Below, piece by piece: positions 42,456-51,741 of a stretch of 64,000 nucleotides of DNA. The notes beneath the pieces are model-generated. The model saw nothing but the letters and a program-made list of their open reading frames with translations. It had not been told where the DNA came from and did not search any database. The DNA comes from Acinetobacter tandoii DSM 14970 = CIP 107469 (GTDB lineage Bacteria; Pseudomonadota; Gammaproteobacteria; Pseudomonadales; Moraxellaceae), in the NCBI RefSeq assembly GCF_000400735.1, contig NZ_KE007365.1, positions 268,188 to 332,187 of the forward strand. The letters are read 5' to 3'. Numbering within the stretch: position 1 is the stretch's first letter; every line of letters starts with the position of its first letter. A program made the position numbers and the translations under genes.

Positions 42456-43001
42456 ATGTCATTAATTATTGGGATTGACCCAGGTTCACGCCTTACAGGC
42501 TATGGAATTATAGAAAAAGACGGTCAAAAATTACGCTTTGTCGATGCGGGCACCATCCGTACTGAAAGCCAAGACATGCCAGAACGCCTAAAACGTATTT
42601 TTGCAGGTGTTGAACGGATTGTGAAATTCCACGGTCCGACTGAAGCAGCAGTTGAACAAGTATTTATGGCTCAAAATCCTGATTCGGCACTAAAATTAGG
42701 ACAAGCTCGTGGTGCAGCAATTGCTGCGCTTGTAAATCTGGATTTGCAAGTTGCTGAATATACCGCCCGTCAAATTAAACAGTCAGTGGTTGGCTATGGC
42801 GCTGCGGATAAAGAACAAGTTCAAATGATGGTGGTCAAACTTCTGAATTTAAGTGTGACTCCACAAGCCGATGCAGCAGATGCACTGGCTGCTGCCATCT
42901 GCCATGCACATGCTTCGGGCAGTATGAGTAAATTGGCTGTACTTAATGCTTTAGGCGGCATGGCTCGTGGGCGAAGTCGCTCAAGTAGCCGACGTCGTTA
43001 A
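42456..43001 (+). CDS. ruvC: Holliday junction resolvase RuvC
   Basis: The 181-residue endonuclease has the RNase H-like acidic residues in [14 protein letters not shown] (D8), AAVEQVF (the glutamate near 67) and the late [12 protein letters not shown]. It cleaves four-way junctions made by RuvAB during recombination. The C-terminal end is a basic tail ([10 protein letters not shown]). ruvA and ruvB are not adjacent, as is usual in Acinetobacter. Confidence 0.97.
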   Translation: MSLIIGIDPGSRLTGYGIIEKDGQKLRFVDAGTIRTESQDMPERLKRIFAGVERIVKFHGPTEAAVEQVFMAQNPDSALKLGQARGAAIAALVNLDLQVAEYTARQIKQSVVGYGAADKEQVQMMVVKLLNLSVTPQADAADALAAAICHAHASGSMSKLAVLNALGGMARGRSRSSSRRR

Positions 43002-43018
43002 TTATTCAATAATTTTGT

Positions 43019-43297
43019 TTATTCACGAATAATCTGAAAGTCAGTCACGTCGAGAGCTTGTGATACTTCACAACTTCTCACCTGCTGCACTTTTGCATGA
43101 GATGGTCCTAAATAAGCCAGTTCGATCAGATGAGGTAGATTTTCTGCATCAGTGATCACCAAAGCCTCTACTTCCCCTGTAGCTAAATTTTTGACATACC
43201 CTTTTAATGCCAAAGCTTGAGCCCGCTGATAAAACCATCGACGATAGCCAACGCCCTGAACCCGTCCTGAAATGATGAGCCGAAATGCTTTTTGCAT
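43019..43297 (-). CDS. acyP: Acylphosphatase
   Basis: The 92-residue protein carries the signature GRVQGVGYRRWF with its phosphate-binding arginine, and the conserved GYVKNLATGEVEALV with the catalytic asparagine. It hydrolyses acyl phosphates. ATG at 43297 is preferred because GGAGG lies 5 nt before it; that site is inside the end of the nnr gene, whose TAA stop is only 1 bp away. The two genes are translationally coupled. Confidence 0.93.
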   Translation of the reverse strand: MQKAFRLIISGRVQGVGYRRWFYQRAQALALKGYVKNLATGEVEALVITDAENLPHLIELAYLGPSHAKVQQVRSCEVSQALDVTDFQIIRE

Positions 43298-43298
43298 T

Positions 43299-44789
43299 TT
43301 AACCTCCATTCACAACAGAATAAATTGCTCGTCCCATATCATGTGCCTGTAAACCACGCATCCCTGATTCAGCCAATACATCACCAGCTTGAGCATGTAA
43401 ACTGACAATTTGATGTAAGGCAATTTGATTATGAAATTGAGCTTTTAAACTCGCCACCATCCCCGCGAGCACATCCCCCATGCCGCCAGTTCCCATGCCA
43501 GCATTACCTTGAGTACAAATATACAATTTATCTTCCAAAACCAAACTACCTGAACCTTTGAGTACCCATTGCCCAGCAAAAGTCGCACGTAATCGATGAA
43601 TCGCGGCAATACGATCTTGTTCTATATCCGCTGCTGTACAACCCAACAACGTTGCTGCTTCTCCCGAATGCGGTGTGGCATAGATATGATCATTCAACTT
43701 TTGCTTTTCTTTCGCTAAAAACCAAAGTCCATCTGCATCCAACACGACTTCTAAATGCGTACTTTGATTGAGTAGTTCAAACCATTGCTGAAAAATCTGC
43801 TCAGCCCAATCATCACGCCCCAACCCCATACCAAAACAAACAGCATCGACATGGCTTAATAACTGTTGAATTGCCTCAGAATTTAAAGCATTAATATCGC
43901 GTAGCATCATATTTGGAGCACGTGCCAAAATTGATGAGTGATGCTTAGCATGACACACCACACTGACTTTACCTGCCCCCGCATGAAAAGCTGCTTCTGC
44001 CGCCATGATGACTGCTCCCCCCATATCAGCATGACCACCCACCACCAGTACGTGACCATAACTACCTTTATGTCCGAAGGCTTGTCGTTGCGGTAATGTA
44101 AGACTCTTAGGCGATAACTGCGCGATGGGATGTAATTCATCATCTTGAGGAATAAGGCTAACTAAATGTAACTGACTGACAAATTGTTTGCCTTGCCCTG
44201 TAAATAAGCCTGCTTTATAGCCAAGTAAAGTAAAGGTTTGATCGGCTTGAATGGCACAAGGTAAAGCCTGACCTGTATTCGCCTGCAAGCCACTCGGAAT
44301 ATCAACGGCTATTTTTAATCCAGTTTGTACATTGAATAAGTGAATAATCCTTTGCCAATCTTGACTCAACTCACGGTTCAGTCCTATTCCAAATAAGGCA
44401 TCTACATGACATTCAAAATATTCAAATTGTTGTTGTACCTTAGATTCTGAAAATCCTGTTTCTATATCAACAAAAGACACATTCTGCGACTGGGCAAATA
44501 AATATGCTCGATGTAAATCTGGTGATGGTCCACGTTCAGTAGTTAATGCAGTGACTTGAAAACCAGCCTGCTTTAAGTAGCCTGCAATAAAATAACCATC
44601 CCCAGCATTATTGCCTTGCCCACACCACACCGCTATTTTTTTAATCTGCTTTTGTTCGAATTGTGGTAATAGCTGTTGCACAATTGTCCAAGCGGCTTGC
44701 CGCATTAAACCTAATGATGAATTTTGCTGAGCAAACCAACGTTGCTCCCATGCTTGAATTTCGCTGCTATGGTAAACTGAACGTTGCAT
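43299..44789 (-). CDS. nnr: Bifunctional NAD(P)HX epimerase / dehydratase
   Basis: The 496-residue protein has an N-terminal epimerase domain (about 1-210, WCGQGNNAGDGYFIAGYL) and a C-terminal ADP-dependent dehydratase (about 225-490, GSYGHVLVVGGHADMGGAV, ATPHSGEAATLLG and NAGMGTGGMGDVLAGMV). It repairs hydrated NADH and NADPH. Its start is divergent from queG with only 21 bp between the two start codons, an arrangement also seen in E. coli. AGGGGA precedes the ATG. Confidence 0.93.
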   Translation of the reverse strand: MQRSVYHSSEIQAWEQRWFAQQNSSLGLMRQAAWTIVQQLLPQFEQKQIKKIAVWCGQGNNAGDGYFIAGYLKQAGFQVTALTTERGPSPDLHRAYLFAQSQNVSFVDIETGFSESKVQQQFEYFECHVDALFGIGLNRELSQDWQRIIHLFNVQTGLKIAVDIPSGLQANTGQALPCAIQADQTFTLLGYKAGLFTGQGKQFVSQLHLVSLIPQDDELHPIAQLSPKSLTLPQRQAFGHKGSYGHVLVVGGHADMGGAVIMAAEAAFHAGAGKVSVVCHAKHHSSILARAPNMMLRDINALNSEAIQQLLSHVDAVCFGMGLGRDDWAEQIFQQWFELLNQSTHLEVVLDADGLWFLAKEKQKLNDHIYATPHSGEAATLLGCTAADIEQDRIAAIHRLRATFAGQWVLKGSGSLVLEDKLYICTQGNAGMGTGGMGDVLAGMVASLKAQFHNQIALHQIVSLHAQAGDVLAESGMRGLQAHDMGRAIYSVVNGG

Positions 44790-44810
44790 GATTTCCCCTA
44801 TTATTGGTTT

Positions 44811-45911
44811 ATGGCTTCGACCTCTTCTTCCTCAAATATCTCACTGCAACAGCTTGATCTTCAAGAGCTAAAAACATGGATCAAAACGCAGGCTTTAGAC
44901 TTGGGTTTTGCTGATTGTGTCATTGCCAAACCAGATGCTCAAGCAGAATTAGAACGTTTTAAAGAATATTTAAAGCGTGGTTATCATGCAGATATGACTT
45001 ATCTTGAGGAAAACTTGGACAAGCGTGCTGACCCCACCCTACTGGTTCCAGGCACACGTAGCATTATTTGTGTTCGGATGAACTATTTGGTCGAAACCCC
45101 CAAACCACGTTACGTTCCCAATGAGCCGAATGCCGCCATTATTGCGCGTTATGCACGTGGGCGGGATTATCATAAAATTATGCGTGGCCGTCTAAAAACA
45201 TTGGCAACACGAATTCGGGAACGTGTGGGAGATTTTGAATCCCGTCCTTTTGCAGATTCTGCACCCATTTTTGAAAAGTCTTTGGCAGAAAATGCAGGGA
45301 TGGGTTGGACAGGCAAACATACTTTACTCATTCATAAAAAATCAGGTTCATTTTTTGTTTTAGGGGAATTGTTTACTTCTCTTGATTTACCTTTTGATGG
45401 TCCAACCACAAAACATTGTGGCTCCTGTACCGCTTGTATTGATATCTGCCCGACACAAGCCATTGTAGAACCCTATATGCTTGATGCACGTAAATGTATT
45501 GCTTATTTGACCATTGAATATAAAGGCATTATTCCAGAAGAACTCAGACGTGGAATCGGCAATCGGGTTTTTGGTTGTGATGACTGTCAACTGATTTGCC
45601 CTTGGAACAGTTTTGCGCAAAAAGCCAGTATTGAAGATTTTAATCCACGCCATGATCTAGATCGGGTCACTTTATTAGATTTATGGCACTGGGATGAAGC
45701 AACTTTTTTAAGCAATACCGAAGGCAGCCCAATACGGCGCACAGGCTATCAAAGTTTTATGCGTAATATTGCAATTGGTTTGGGAAATGCACCATTTTCT
45801 AGGTTAATTCTACAAACTTTGCATGAAACTCGTCACTTGCATGATGATATTGTGCAAGTCCATATTGATTGGGCCATTCAGGAACAATTGATTAAATCAC
45901 AATCAGTTTAA
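44811..45911 (+). CDS. queG: Epoxyqueuosine reductase
   Basis: The 366-residue protein has two [4Fe-4S] motifs, CGSCTACIDICPT (about residues 203-215) and GCDDCQLICPWN (about 255-266). A cobalamin-binding N-terminal domain precedes them, with the conserved FADSAPIFEKSLAENAGMGWTGKHTLLI region. It reduces epoxyqueuosine to queuosine in tRNA. The ATG at 44811 has no clear ribosome-binding site. An upstream TTG at 44784 would overlap nnr. The gene may be translated from a very short or absent leader. Confidence 0.95.
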   Translation: MASTSSSSNISLQQLDLQELKTWIKTQALDLGFADCVIAKPDAQAELERFKEYLKRGYHADMTYLEENLDKRADPTLLVPGTRSIICVRMNYLVETPKPRYVPNEPNAAIIARYARGRDYHKIMRGRLKTLATRIRERVGDFESRPFADSAPIFEKSLAENAGMGWTGKHTLLIHKKSGSFFVLGELFTSLDLPFDGPTTKHCGSCTACIDICPTQAIVEPYMLDARKCIAYLTIEYKGIIPEELRRGIGNRVFGCDDCQLICPWNSFAQKASIEDFNPRHDLDRVTLLDLWHWDEATFLSNTEGSPIRRTGYQSFMRNIAIGLGNAPFSRLILQTLHETRHLHDDIVQVHIDWAIQEQLIKSQSV

Positions 45912-46210
45912 AATCATGAATCTGCCGTCAACATAAAACTGTTATATTTACAGTTCTTTGCAAAGTTATTGTTTTATAAAAAGGATAGTCACGTGTTTGG
46001 CACAAAATTTATTGGATCAAACAAAAACTTTGCATGGAATACTCACTAAAAATAGCTGACTTTGTGACTAAATCTTCTATCTAATCATTCATTACATCGC
46101 CATATTTTAATCGTCAGATACTATAAGTTTTGGTTTTTTTTGCCTTTGGTTTTGGCACGAAATCTGTATGATAAAAGCCAATAAAGAATACAGATGATGG
46201 ACTTCCTAGA
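45912..46210. other. queG-bioB intergenic region
   Basis: 299 bp. It contains a short GTG-started frame (45993-46049), a repeated TTTGGCACRAAAT element (about 45996-46008 and 46152-46164), and a TATGAT box near 46168-46173 that could be the bioB -10. An AACTGT-N7-ACAGTT hairpin (45937-45955) without a T-run follows queG. Confidence 0.45.
45993..46049 (+). CDS. Possible 18-residue leader peptide
   Basis: A GTG-started frame (MFGTKFIGSNKNFAWNTH) preceded by AAGGA 7 nt away. It lies 160 bp before bioB. The ribosome-binding site is good for its spacing, but the frame is too short to judge by composition. It could be a leader peptide or the chance product of a spurious site. Confidence 0.25.
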   Translation: MFGTKFIGSNKNFAWNTH

Positions 46211-47200
46211 ATGACTGTACGTAATGATTGGACGCGTGAAGAAATTCAAGCTTTATACGAACAACCTTTTTTAGACTTGATTTTCCAAGCTCAGAAAGTT
46301 CATCGTGAGCATTTCGATGCCAATACCATTCAAGTCAGCACTTTATTATCAATTAAAACAGGCAAATGCCCTGAAGATTGCAAATACTGTTCTCAATCTG
46401 CTCGTTATGATTCAAAACTAGAAGCAGAAAAGCGTATTGCAGTAGAAAAGGTTATTAGAGAAGCCAAAGAAGCATTAGAGTCAGGTTCTTCTCGCTTCTG
46501 TATGGGTGCTGCATGGCGTAACCCACATGAGCGTGATATGCCTTATGTGCTTGAAATGGTTCGTGAAGTAAAAGCTTTAGGTTTAGAAACTTGCATGACC
46601 TTAGGCATGTTAAACCAGTCTCAAGCTGAACGTTTAAAAGATGCAGGTTTAGATTACTATAACCACAACCTTGATACTTCGCGTGAGTATTATTCAAATA
46701 TCATCAGTACCCGTACTTTCGATGATCGTTTAAACACGCTTGAATATGTACGTGGTGCAGGCATGAAAGTGTGTAGTGGTGGTATTGTGGGTTTGGGGGA
46801 AGACACTGCCGATCGTATTGGTCTATTACTTGAACTTGCGACTTTGCCTATTCAGCCAGAATCAGTGCCAATTAACATGCTTGTTCCGATTGAAGGCACG
46901 CCATTGGCAGATGTTGAAAAACTTGATGTCACTGAGTGGATTCGTACCATTGCTGTTGCACGTATTATTATGCCAAAAAGCTATATTCGTCTTTCTGCGG
47001 GTCGTGAATCCTTGTCTGATTCAGACCAAGCATTGGCATTTATGGCAGGTGCGAACTCACTGTTCTCGGGTGAAAAATTACTGACTACACCAAATGCAGG
47101 TGAAGGTCGCGACAAGCAATTATTTAATAAATTAGGCTTAGTTGCTGAAAAAGCAAAACCGACTGTTTCTGAACTTTCAGTAGATGCAATGGCAGGCTAA
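46211..47200 (+). CDS. bioB: Biotin synthase
   Basis: The 329-residue radical SAM enzyme inserts sulfur into dethiobiotin. Its cluster motif is [16 protein letters not shown] (C-x3-C-x2-C). Further conserved segments are [34 protein letters not shown] and the late RLSAGRE, whose arginine binds the auxiliary cluster. It stands alone; bioA, F, C and D are not in the window. Confidence 0.97.
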   Translation: MTVRNDWTREEIQALYEQPFLDLIFQAQKVHREHFDANTIQVSTLLSIKTGKCPEDCKYCSQSARYDSKLEAEKRIAVEKVIREAKEALESGSSRFCMGAAWRNPHERDMPYVLEMVREVKALGLETCMTLGMLNQSQAERLKDAGLDYYNHNLDTSREYYSNIISTRTFDDRLNTLEYVRGAGMKVCSGGIVGLGEDTADRIGLLLELATLPIQPESVPINMLVPIEGTPLADVEKLDVTEWIRTIAVARIIMPKSYIRLSAGRESLSDSDQALAFMAGANSLFSGEKLLTTPNAGEGRDKQLFNKLGLVAEKAKPTVSELSVDAMAG

Positions 47201-47228
47201 TCAGCCTTCTCAAGTTGTGAAGCTTAAT

Positions 47229-47260
47229 AAAAAAGCCAGTTCTATGAATTGGCTTTTTTA
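47229..47260 (+). terminator. Intrinsic terminator of bioB
   Basis: AAAAAAGCCAGTTC pairs with GAATTGGCTTTTTT (one G-U pair) with a 3-nt loop, ending in a T-run of seven. It begins 29 nt after the stop codon. Confidence 0.9.
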
Positions 47261-47309
47261 TTTGAATTTGATTTAAGATTTTTATATTCCTGAATCAATG
47301 ATCAGCAGC

Positions 47310-47534
47310 TTAACCAGCAAAATTATGCGCGGTAATCAGAATGCCGTATTGCGCAGTGAGATAATCCCCTTTTCGAATAATATCGGCGCCATTGGCGTGG
47401 AAAACAGTTAACTGTTCGGCTACCGCATCATATTCAAAACGTTCATAACAGTCTTGATGATGGCACAACCATGTCAATGTATCCGCAAGTTGGTCATCTA
47501 CAATATACGTTTGTTTTTGAAAATCTTTAGACAT
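47310..47534 (-). CDS. Small conserved-looking hypothetical protein
   Basis: A 74-residue acidic soluble protein (containing DDQLADTLTWLCHHQDCYERF). There is no signal peptide, membrane segment or known motif. The composition is regular and codon use resembles neighbours, so it is likely real. Function unknown. Confidence 0.6.
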   Translation of the reverse strand: MSKDFQKQTYIVDDQLADTLTWLCHHQDCYERFEYDAVAEQLTVFHANGADIIRKGDYLTAQYGILITAHNFAG

Positions 47535-47690
47535 AGTGAATTAATTAACACAGGATAAAAATATTGTAACGGCTTTAAGGGATGAGAAAATAAATTTATT
47601 GAAAAATAAACGGATCAATTTCACGAATGCCAAATGTACAAAATCCGAAATGATTAACTCACTTCGGATTTAGTTAGAACAATTCCAAGA

Positions 47691-47804
47691 CTAGGAGGTT
47701 TTGTTATCACCGCATTTTCTACATTCCAGATGCTCACCTATTTCCTGCATTTGTTCATATTCATAAATGTGGAAACAAAGTAACTTTCTGAGTAATTGAA
47801 ACAT
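47691..47804 (-). CDS. 37-residue zinc-ribbon-like small protein
   Basis: ATG at 47804 has AAGGAG 6 nt before it, a strong site. The product (starting MFQLLRKLLCFHIYEYEQ) ends with C-x-x-C in LECRKCG, plus an earlier C10 and H12, so it could hold one zinc ion with H/C ligands. An upstream frame to 47885 lacks any site. Small proteins with a basic hydrophobic front and a C-terminal CxxCG occur widely in Acinetobacter and phages; no function is known. Confidence 0.6.
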   Translation of the reverse strand: MFQLLRKLLCFHIYEYEQMQEIGEHLECRKCGDNKTS

Positions 47805-47984
47805 TTTAAACTCCTTGTTTAATTTTTTCTGTCTCACGCTTGTTTCAGTCCTGAAACATCGATGCATCCAGATGATTAGATACATTGCATTATAATTATC
47901 ATATTTTTATCGAATGGCAAATAATTTACTCAGGCTTGAATTGCATTTCGTCGGAAAGTAAACTCATATTGTAGACTTTATTCG

Positions 47985-48686
47985 TTATGTGACGTTTACA
48001 TTAAACAATGACCCGATGACACTGGTAATGAGCATAGCGAAGCATCCCCAAAACAGCACTCTTAAAGCCCCTTTCCAAATGGATGAGCCTGCGGTATAGC
48101 TTGCTAATGCGCCCAAGCTCACTAAAGCAAAAATAGACACAATCACAATTGCACTGGCTAAATAATGCTGTGGGGCCATAAGCACAGCCAATAATGGAAT
48201 GGCGGCTCCAATCGAAAATGATAAAGCCGAAGACAAAGCAGCTTGTACTGGTTTTGCTGCAGTCATTTCAATAATACCAATTTCATCGCGGGCATGTGCT
48301 GCCAAAGAATCATGTGCTGTTAACTGAATTGCGACCTCATGTGCCAACTTTTCATCTAAACCACGATGAATATAAATTTGGGTTAATTCTCTTAATTCTT
48401 GTTCTGGATTATTTTCTAATTCACGTTTCTCTAATGCTAGATCAGCTTCTTCAATATCAGCTTGCGACTTAACCGAAATGTATTCCCCCGCAGCCATAGA
48501 AATGGCACCCGAAATCAATCCTGCTAAGCAAGTAATCAGAATGGTTTGTTGCCCTGCACCACTTGCCACAATACCAATTACCAGACTGGTGACTGAAATT
48601 ATGCCATCATTCGCTCCCAAAACTGCCGCACGTAACCAACCCGTTTTTTCTAAATTATGCTTCTCTAGATGTATAGATCGTCTCAT
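47985..48686 (-). CDS. VIT-family membrane transporter (Fe/Mn)
   Basis: The 233-residue protein has five hydrophobic segments. The first carries AAVLGANDGIISVTSLVIGI and the second GAISMAAGEYISVKSQ, the VIT1/CCC1 signatures. A charged, Glu-rich cytoplasmic loop (about 75-135) lies between helices 2 and 3, where metals bind in plant VIT1. Relatives move iron or manganese out of the cytosol. ATG at 48686 has GAGAG 7 nt before it; a TTG codon just upstream is less likely. Confidence 0.88.
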   Translation of the reverse strand: MRRSIHLEKHNLEKTGWLRAAVLGANDGIISVTSLVIGIVASGAGQQTILITCLAGLISGAISMAAGEYISVKSQADIEEADLALEKRELENNPEQELRELTQIYIHRGLDEKLAHEVAIQLTAHDSLAAHARDEIGIIEMTAAKPVQAALSSALSFSIGAAIPLLAVLMAPQHYLASAIVIVSIFALVSLGALASYTAGSSIWKGALRVLFWGCFAMLITSVIGSLFNVNVT

Positions 48687-48878
48687 CAATATACTCTCAT
48701 CTTGGTTTTTTATTGATACTGCACAAGTTCTTATATTAGACCAATATTCTTAATATTCACTTGACTAAGGCATTGGATTTACAAAACTTTTCCATATTTC
48801 TTCTAAGCAGCACCATATACAAAGTGAAGAGTATAACCATAAATGAGATATGCTCTCTATTTGCATTAAATTTTTGTC

Positions 48879-50339
48879 TTAATACCCTTCAGTATTCACA
48901 CCTTGCTCGTTCACTTGGCGTGCCTTACCCGTTTCAGTATTCAGCACAGTAAATTCAATTCTACGATTTTTAAACTGCCCCTCAGGTGTACTATTTTCAG
49001 TAATAGGTTTTTCAGCCCCGATACCCACAGCTTGCAATTTAGCTGGATCAACCCCTTGTTTAATTAAATAATCCATAACAGCTTGCGCACGTTTCACTGA
49101 CAGCTCTTTATTGTCTTGTGCAGTACCTACGTTATCGGTATGCCCTTCTATCACCAGATTAACTTGCGGTGCACGCCGAATTAATGCAGCCGCTTGATCT
49201 AAAATCGATTTATTAATTTCAGGAATTTCACTTGAATCAGGTTCAAAATTGATGATTTGTAAATTCAGTGCCGTCGCCACGTCTAAGGCTCGTACATGCT
49301 CCGGATTTAAACTCGCCAATGCTTTTTCAGCATCACTCACGCTACGACCCACCACTTGGTTTACGTCTATAGGTTTCTGCATCACTATTTGCATATTTTT
49401 AACTAACGGTCGAATTTTTTGGGCTAGCTCTATTGCGGTTGTATTACTTTCGGTTTGAATCGACAATTGATCACCCAACCAAGTAATTGATACATTTGGC
49501 GTTCCTTTGATGATTTTCAAGACACTAGGTATTGCATCCTGATCGATAAAGTTTTCGTGTAATTGATTGTTGTCATCAACACCACATCCAACGGGATGTG
49601 CAAATATCTGTTTCACTTCTGCTTGTAAAATATCAATATACGACTTATTTGATGTGAAGATCTGACATGTCACCAACATTCCTTCTTGTCCAGTGGTTAA
49701 CTGAAATTTTGCTGGTTGACTGGGAACATTCGAACTATCTGCCACAGTCGTAGGCTGTTCAACTCGGCTGCACATTTTAAAAAGTAAAGCACAGATCAAA
49801 CCCAATGCGACAATAAATAAAACAGGTATCCACCAACGGTTTTGTCTCTTTGCACCAATATATGAAGCATTACTTGGGCTTTGATTTAAAGTTTGACCAA
49901 CTAGTGTATTCACACCTAGTGCGGCAAGTAGTGGTTTAGCCCACAAAGGTAACGCTACAGCAATGTCCGTATTGTGATTAAGTAAAAAATGCTCTATGGC
50001 ATGCTGATCATTTGAGCCTGCCTGTGTCTCTAAAACCCCCAAAGTCGGTGCAATCGCATGATTCAATGTTTCTTCAATTTCAGATGGCGGTGCTGTCGCA
50101 CCAATTGCTTCAATAAATTTTTCCTTAAGTGATTGATGTGTCTTAAAAAGATCACTCAATCTGGGATTAAGATGGTTCTGTAACTCGGTAATATAATCTG
50201 GTTTTTCTTTTAATAAACTGAGTAAAATCGGATAAAAATTATCTAGAGCATGCTTTTTTTCCAGCAAATGCTCTGTCTCAGATTGCAGAACTATAGGTGT
50301 GACTTGTTGCTGTAGTAATTCAATGATATTGGTCAGCAT
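48879..50339 (-). CDS. OmpA-domain protein with cytoplasmic N-terminus
   Basis: The 486-residue protein has a soluble helical N-terminal part (about 1-165) rich in Leu and Glu, one membrane segment (about 170-188: WWIPVLFIVALGLICALLF), a periplasmic linker, a BON-like region (about 230-300) and an OmpA C-terminal domain (about 360-470) with EGHTDNVGTAQDNKELSVKRAQAV and NRRIEF. There is no N-terminal signal peptide, so it spans the inner membrane once and binds peptidoglycan with its end. The N-terminal part resembles DUF937-type helical regions, but I am not sure. Its role may be to link an inner-membrane function to the wall. Confidence 0.8.
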   Translation of the reverse strand: MLTNIIELLQQQVTPIVLQSETEHLLEKKHALDNFYPILLSLLKEKPDYITELQNHLNPRLSDLFKTHQSLKEKFIEAIGATAPPSEIEETLNHAIAPTLGVLETQAGSNDQHAIEHFLLNHNTDIAVALPLWAKPLLAALGVNTLVGQTLNQSPSNASYIGAKRQNRWWIPVLFIVALGLICALLFKMCSRVEQPTTVADSSNVPSQPAKFQLTTGQEGMLVTCQIFTSNKSYIDILQAEVKQIFAHPVGCGVDDNNQLHENFIDQDAIPSVLKIIKGTPNVSITWLGDQLSIQTESNTTAIELAQKIRPLVKNMQIVMQKPIDVNQVVGRSVSDAEKALASLNPEHVRALDVATALNLQIINFEPDSSEIPEINKSILDQAAALIRRAPQVNLVIEGHTDNVGTAQDNKELSVKRAQAVMDYLIKQGVDPAKLQAVGIGAEKPITENSTPEGQFKNRRIEFTVLNTETGKARQVNEQGVNTEGY

Positions 50340-50455
50340 TTCCTGCCCTCTTATTCTTTTGTTATTTTATTAAGTTAGTTTATATGTTCAATTTTTATAC
50401 AGTGTAAATTATTGTATTTTATACACCCTTTGATCTATCTCAAATTTTTAGGCAT

Positions 50456-50482
50456 AAAAAAGCCAGCGATTGCTGGCTTTTT
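50456..50482. terminator. Terminator of the pyrB-pyrC' operon
   Basis: AAAAAGCCAGC and GCTGGCTTTTT form an 11-bp stem with loop GATT. It is symmetrical and works on both strands; here it follows pyrC' by 14 nt. Confidence 0.9.
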
Positions 50483-50496
50483 ATAACACTCAAAAA

Positions 50497-51732
50497 TTAG
50501 GCATGAAAAGTTTGCAGTACTTTTCCTGTTAAAGTCTGATTAATTAATGGGGTATTTTTACCTTGTGAAAGAATGCTTTCTTTGGTTAAAGTCCACTGTA
50601 TTTCTGGGTCAACCAATACCCATCCCGCTTCTTGTTCCCAACGCTCTTGCATATTCGCAACTTTGGCAGGTGCTAGAGTAACTTTCTCTACCCATTCTAA
50701 AGGCGTAAATAAACCTTCTTTGACCAATTGCACACCTAACGAAACATAAGTATCAAATGCAGTAAAACCAGGTTCAGTTTCTGCAAATGGTGCCATTTTT
50801 GCTGAGCTGCTTAATGGTTCATGATGAGTACAAATTGCATCAATTACACCATCTTTTACACCTTGGCGTAAACGCTCTTGATCTTTATCAGAACGTAATG
50901 GTGGGCGCACATGTGCCAATGCATTAAAACCATCAATCAAACGATCCGTTAAGTGTAGTTGATGCATCGCCACATCAGCGGTTACGGGTAAGCCTTTTTC
51001 TTTGGCAATCTTGATTAACTCCACCGAAGCACCACATGACAGCAAGCTAAAGTGTGCATTTACACCCGTTGCTTCAATCATGAGTAAATACTTAGCAATC
51101 GCTACCGTTTCAGCCAAAGCTGGAATCATTGGCAAACCTTGGCGTGAGGCAATAAAACCTTCGTGCACACAGCCATCTTTGGCAATTTGTGGTTCTTCTG
51201 CATAGAACACAACAGTTAAACCAAGACCTGCTGCATATTCCAATGTACGAATGACCACATCATCATTCGCAAAAGGTGCATTGGCATTTGAAACCGCGGT
51301 ACAACCACCTTTTTTCAAAGCTGCCATGTTCGCAGGTTGTTGACCTTTTAAACCTTGGGTTTGCGCACCAATCACCTGAAGGTAAATACCACCATCTAAC
51401 ATGGCTTTTTCAACCAGACCATGAATCAAAGCACCATTATCTTGCACAATTGGCTTTGAATCTGGTGGCGTAAACACATGCAGAATACCATTCTCACGTG
51501 CAGCCTTACCTTCCGACTTGAGCGTACCATGCTGCTGCTGACCTGGTTCACGTAAACGCGCACACAAATCGACCATGGTTGGCATTAACCATTTGCCTTG
51601 ACCATCTAAGGTAACTTCAACTTCATCTGTAGCGGAAACCAATTTACCCTGTTCTAAATAAACTGTTAGCACCGAGTCGCTTTGCTGAATTGGGTCTAAG
51701 ACACGGACATTTTCAATTTTTACAATACTCAT
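50497..51732 (-). CDS. pyrC': Inactive dihydroorotase-like subunit (PyrC'/PyrX)
   Basis: The 411-residue protein has the amidohydrolase fold of dihydroorotase (LMPTMVDLCARLREPG, ALAETVAIAKYL, CTHHEPL). In active enzymes the first metal motif reads D-L-H-V-H; here both histidines are replaced (C57 and R59), so it should not bind zinc or hydrolyse dihydroorotate. This is the known state of PyrC' in Pseudomonas, where it forms a structural part of the aspartate transcarbamoylase complex. It begins 9 bp after pyrB. Confidence 0.92.
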   Translation of the reverse strand: MSIVKIENVRVLDPIQQSDSVLTVYLEQGKLVSATDEVEVTLDGQGKWLMPTMVDLCARLREPGQQQHGTLKSEGKAARENGILHVFTPPDSKPIVQDNGALIHGLVEKAMLDGGIYLQVIGAQTQGLKGQQPANMAALKKGGCTAVSNANAPFANDDVVIRTLEYAAGLGLTVVFYAEEPQIAKDGCVHEGFIASRQGLPMIPALAETVAIAKYLLMIEATGVNAHFSLLSCGASVELIKIAKEKGLPVTADVAMHQLHLTDRLIDGFNALAHVRPPLRSDKDQERLRQGVKDGVIDAICTHHEPLSSSAKMAPFAETEPGFTAFDTYVSLGVQLVKEGLFTPLEWVEKVTLAPAKVANMQERWEQEAGWVLVDPEIQWTLTKESILSQGKNTPLINQTLTGKVLQTFHA

Positions 51733-51741
51733 GACTTTCCC

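Noticed and set aside
47805-47885. 27-residue extension of the small zinc-ribbon-like protein
   Set aside because: It has no ribosome-binding site, while AAGGAG stands directly before the internal ATG at 47804.
7883-47910. Fur boxes before the three TonB receptors or the VIT gene
   Set aside because: Only short ATAAT/ATCAT-like fragments were seen, none with a convincing 19-bp palindrome.
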